Assembly: GCA_016758965.1 (NCBI GenBank)
Contig: JAEPRB010000147.1
Location: forward strand, 38,996-102,995
Origin: Circinella minor
Taxonomy: Eukaryota > Mucoromycota > Mucoromycetes > Mucorales > Lichtheimiaceae
Direction of reading: 5' to 3'
DNA length: 64,000 nt
How positions within the stretch are numbered: the first letter of the stretch is position 1; every line of letters begins with the position of its first letter. A program made the translations under genes and the position numbers. Below, piece after piece: positions 62,606-64,000 of this stretch. The notes under the pieces are model-generated. The model did not search any database, had not been told where the DNA came from, and saw only the letters and a list, made by a program, of their open reading frames with translations.

Positions 62606-64000
62606 GGACTTCAATGTCTTGTTGTTCTTCATCTTGATCAAATTCATCGTCATTAACATCCACAAGTGCCCTTCGATTGTTACCACGACTTAATGCCAAT
62701 GGACGAGAGTTAACATCACCATTGGATTCAATATATGCCAATAAAATTCTTCCAATGTTTCTTGCACCATTAATATCACGATCCAACAACTATATATATT
62801 GATAAATGTGTATCTTTTTTTATTAACTGCGAGCATAGTTATATATATATATATATAATGTTTGATTATTTACCAAATCACATTCATCACAGAATTTTAA
62901 TGCATAGACGTTTCGTCGAAATCCAACTAGTATATCATTTGATAAATATATAAGATATATGCGTAAGTTTTTCAAACAGATATAAATCCTTGATTAAAAC
63001 TACTATTACATACCAGCATCTTGTGCGTTGTCACATTGGCTTGTAGGCACCAAATTATCTTTTTCATCATCCAAGCACCAACATTGTCGCCGTGAATTGT
63101 TTCCGTTCTCATGAATTCTTCGAATCCTTCTTTTTCGGTGCTCACGGCAAACTTGAACACTACCATCGGCAGCCCGGAACATTCTTGTACGGCTATCATC
63201 ATAACTGCAAACAACGCTTGTTCTATATTCATCCTCTAATACCACTAACGTACGCCTTGCCAAAACAGCTCTAAAAGTCTATTACCATTACCCAAAGTTC
63301 TCTATAAGCTCATACATTCTAGTCACATTTAAAAATATCACTCCTACAGAAATTATAACTTACTTCAACAGGTAGAGGTTCATATGTTTTCATTGATGAC
63401 TTGAAACGACCATCACCATAACCAACTATCGTATGGTCCTCAAAACTATACCCAGGATGAGGCCGACGTGGCCTCCGGAATTGGCGGCGGTGTTGTTTTC
63501 GTTCTTCCTTTGATGTAGAGTTAAAAAATGGAAGAGGTGCCTAATATATCAAAAATGAATATTTTCAAGGTTATTTATGTCATGTTAATTAGAGATCATA
63601 TGAATGTGTCTTTATATGTAAAAAAAAATAATAATTACATCTTCGGGTTGATCTAGACCTATCAGCCTGTTGGCAAGATTTTCTAAAGCTGATTTTCGCG
63701 CCGAGAACAGTTTCAACAGAGTTTCTCGATGATAAAAATGACAGTTAAAACGGACGTGAATGCTAATTATCAACGAGCAATGATTGTAAGCAATCTCAAT
63801 ATGTAAATAACTAATATTATACTGATCTATAATATAAGGAAAAACTTACTCATTATGGGCAGCACTGAGAGTGTATATATATTGTCTGAATTGGTCTGCA
63901 GAAGAGACAGTTGCTGGATTCTGCATCAGCATATCGTAAACAGATTGAATCGGTAAAACTACATCTTCATCTGGATGGTGTCGCATGATTACATCGGTAT
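62598..64000 (-). CDS. TnpB/Fanzor-like RuvC nuclease (copy 2), 5' end beyond the window
   Basis: Six exons in the window, gene strand order: 64000-63850 (partial), 63762-63639, 63540-63364, 63278-63014, 62926-62874, 62789-62598. All junctions keep phase (GA|C, GAT|GCA, GAA|ACT, G|TT, TTG|TTG), with no in-frame stop. Motifs in order: basic helices (YHRETLLKLFSARKSALENL), RuvC-I TIVGYGDGRF, RuvC-II with the adjacent Ser/Cys block VVLEDEYRTSVVC, a Cys/His-rich insert, a second Cys pair KFCDEC, and RuvC-III LLDRDINGARNIG, then an acidic tail. This is the TnpB/IS605-OrfB and Fanzor arrangement. Fanzor proteins are eukaryotic RNA-guided nucleases. The N-terminus is outside the window, so completeness is unknown. 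Splice sites are inferred. Confidence 0.78.

Overview
The window looks like nuclear DNA of an early-diverging filamentous fungus, most likely Mucoromycota (Mucorales or a close relative). Reasons: it is very AT-rich; genes are densely split by short (about 50-120 nt) GT-AG introns; it carries fungal-specific families (SND3/PHO88, YTP1-like, fungal striatin); and it contains MULE/SWIM and TnpB/Fanzor-like element remnants of a kind I associate with these fungi. I assembled gene models by hand from reading frame, splice signals and phase continuity. All complete models close in frame, but none has been checked against transcripts.

Layout, left to right: HFD1-like aldehyde dehydrogenase (+, 154-2905); COQ7 (-, 5941-6688); a proline-rich repeat GPI-type surface protein (-, 7724-8919); SEC61 alpha (-, 9910-11863); a decayed unknown gene (-, about 12439-12993); SND3/PHO88 (-, 13224-13946); striatin (+, 16513-20154); an NDUFA4/B12D-like subunit (+, 20608-21095); mitochondrial EF-Tu (-, 24073-26051); a nest of decayed mobile-element genes (26302-31488); a secreted Cys-containing protein (-, 31687-32940); a DinB-like protein (-, 36268-37291); glucosidase II alpha (+, 38007-41429); LYRM2 (-, 41521-42085); mitochondrial ribosomal protein uS17m (-, 42750-43130); a YTP1-like membrane protein (-, 43735-46250); the Rieske protein (-, 47105-48249); a hAT-type MITE (48509-49188); a 6-kb gene-poor stretch; a C2H2 transcription factor (+, 55251-56622); a two-PAS protein (-, 57981-58793); and a TnpB/Fanzor-like gene running off the right edge (-, 62598-64000).

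Functional themes: ER entry and quality control (SEC61, SND3, glucosidase II), and mitochondrial respiration and translation (HFD1-like, COQ7, NDUFA4-like, EF-Tu, LYRM2, uS17m, RIP1). These are single-gene units, not operons.

The most unusual content is three TnpB/Fanzor-like loci. Two (26302-27720 and 31038-31488) are broken and flank a decayed MULE/SWIM transposase. The third (62598-64000+) keeps every splice phase and all three RuvC motifs within the window, and a hairpin sits across its stop codon. In TnpB/Fanzor systems the 3' end of the gene encodes or abuts the guide RNA scaffold, so this locus is the best candidate for a functional RNA-guided nuclease here.
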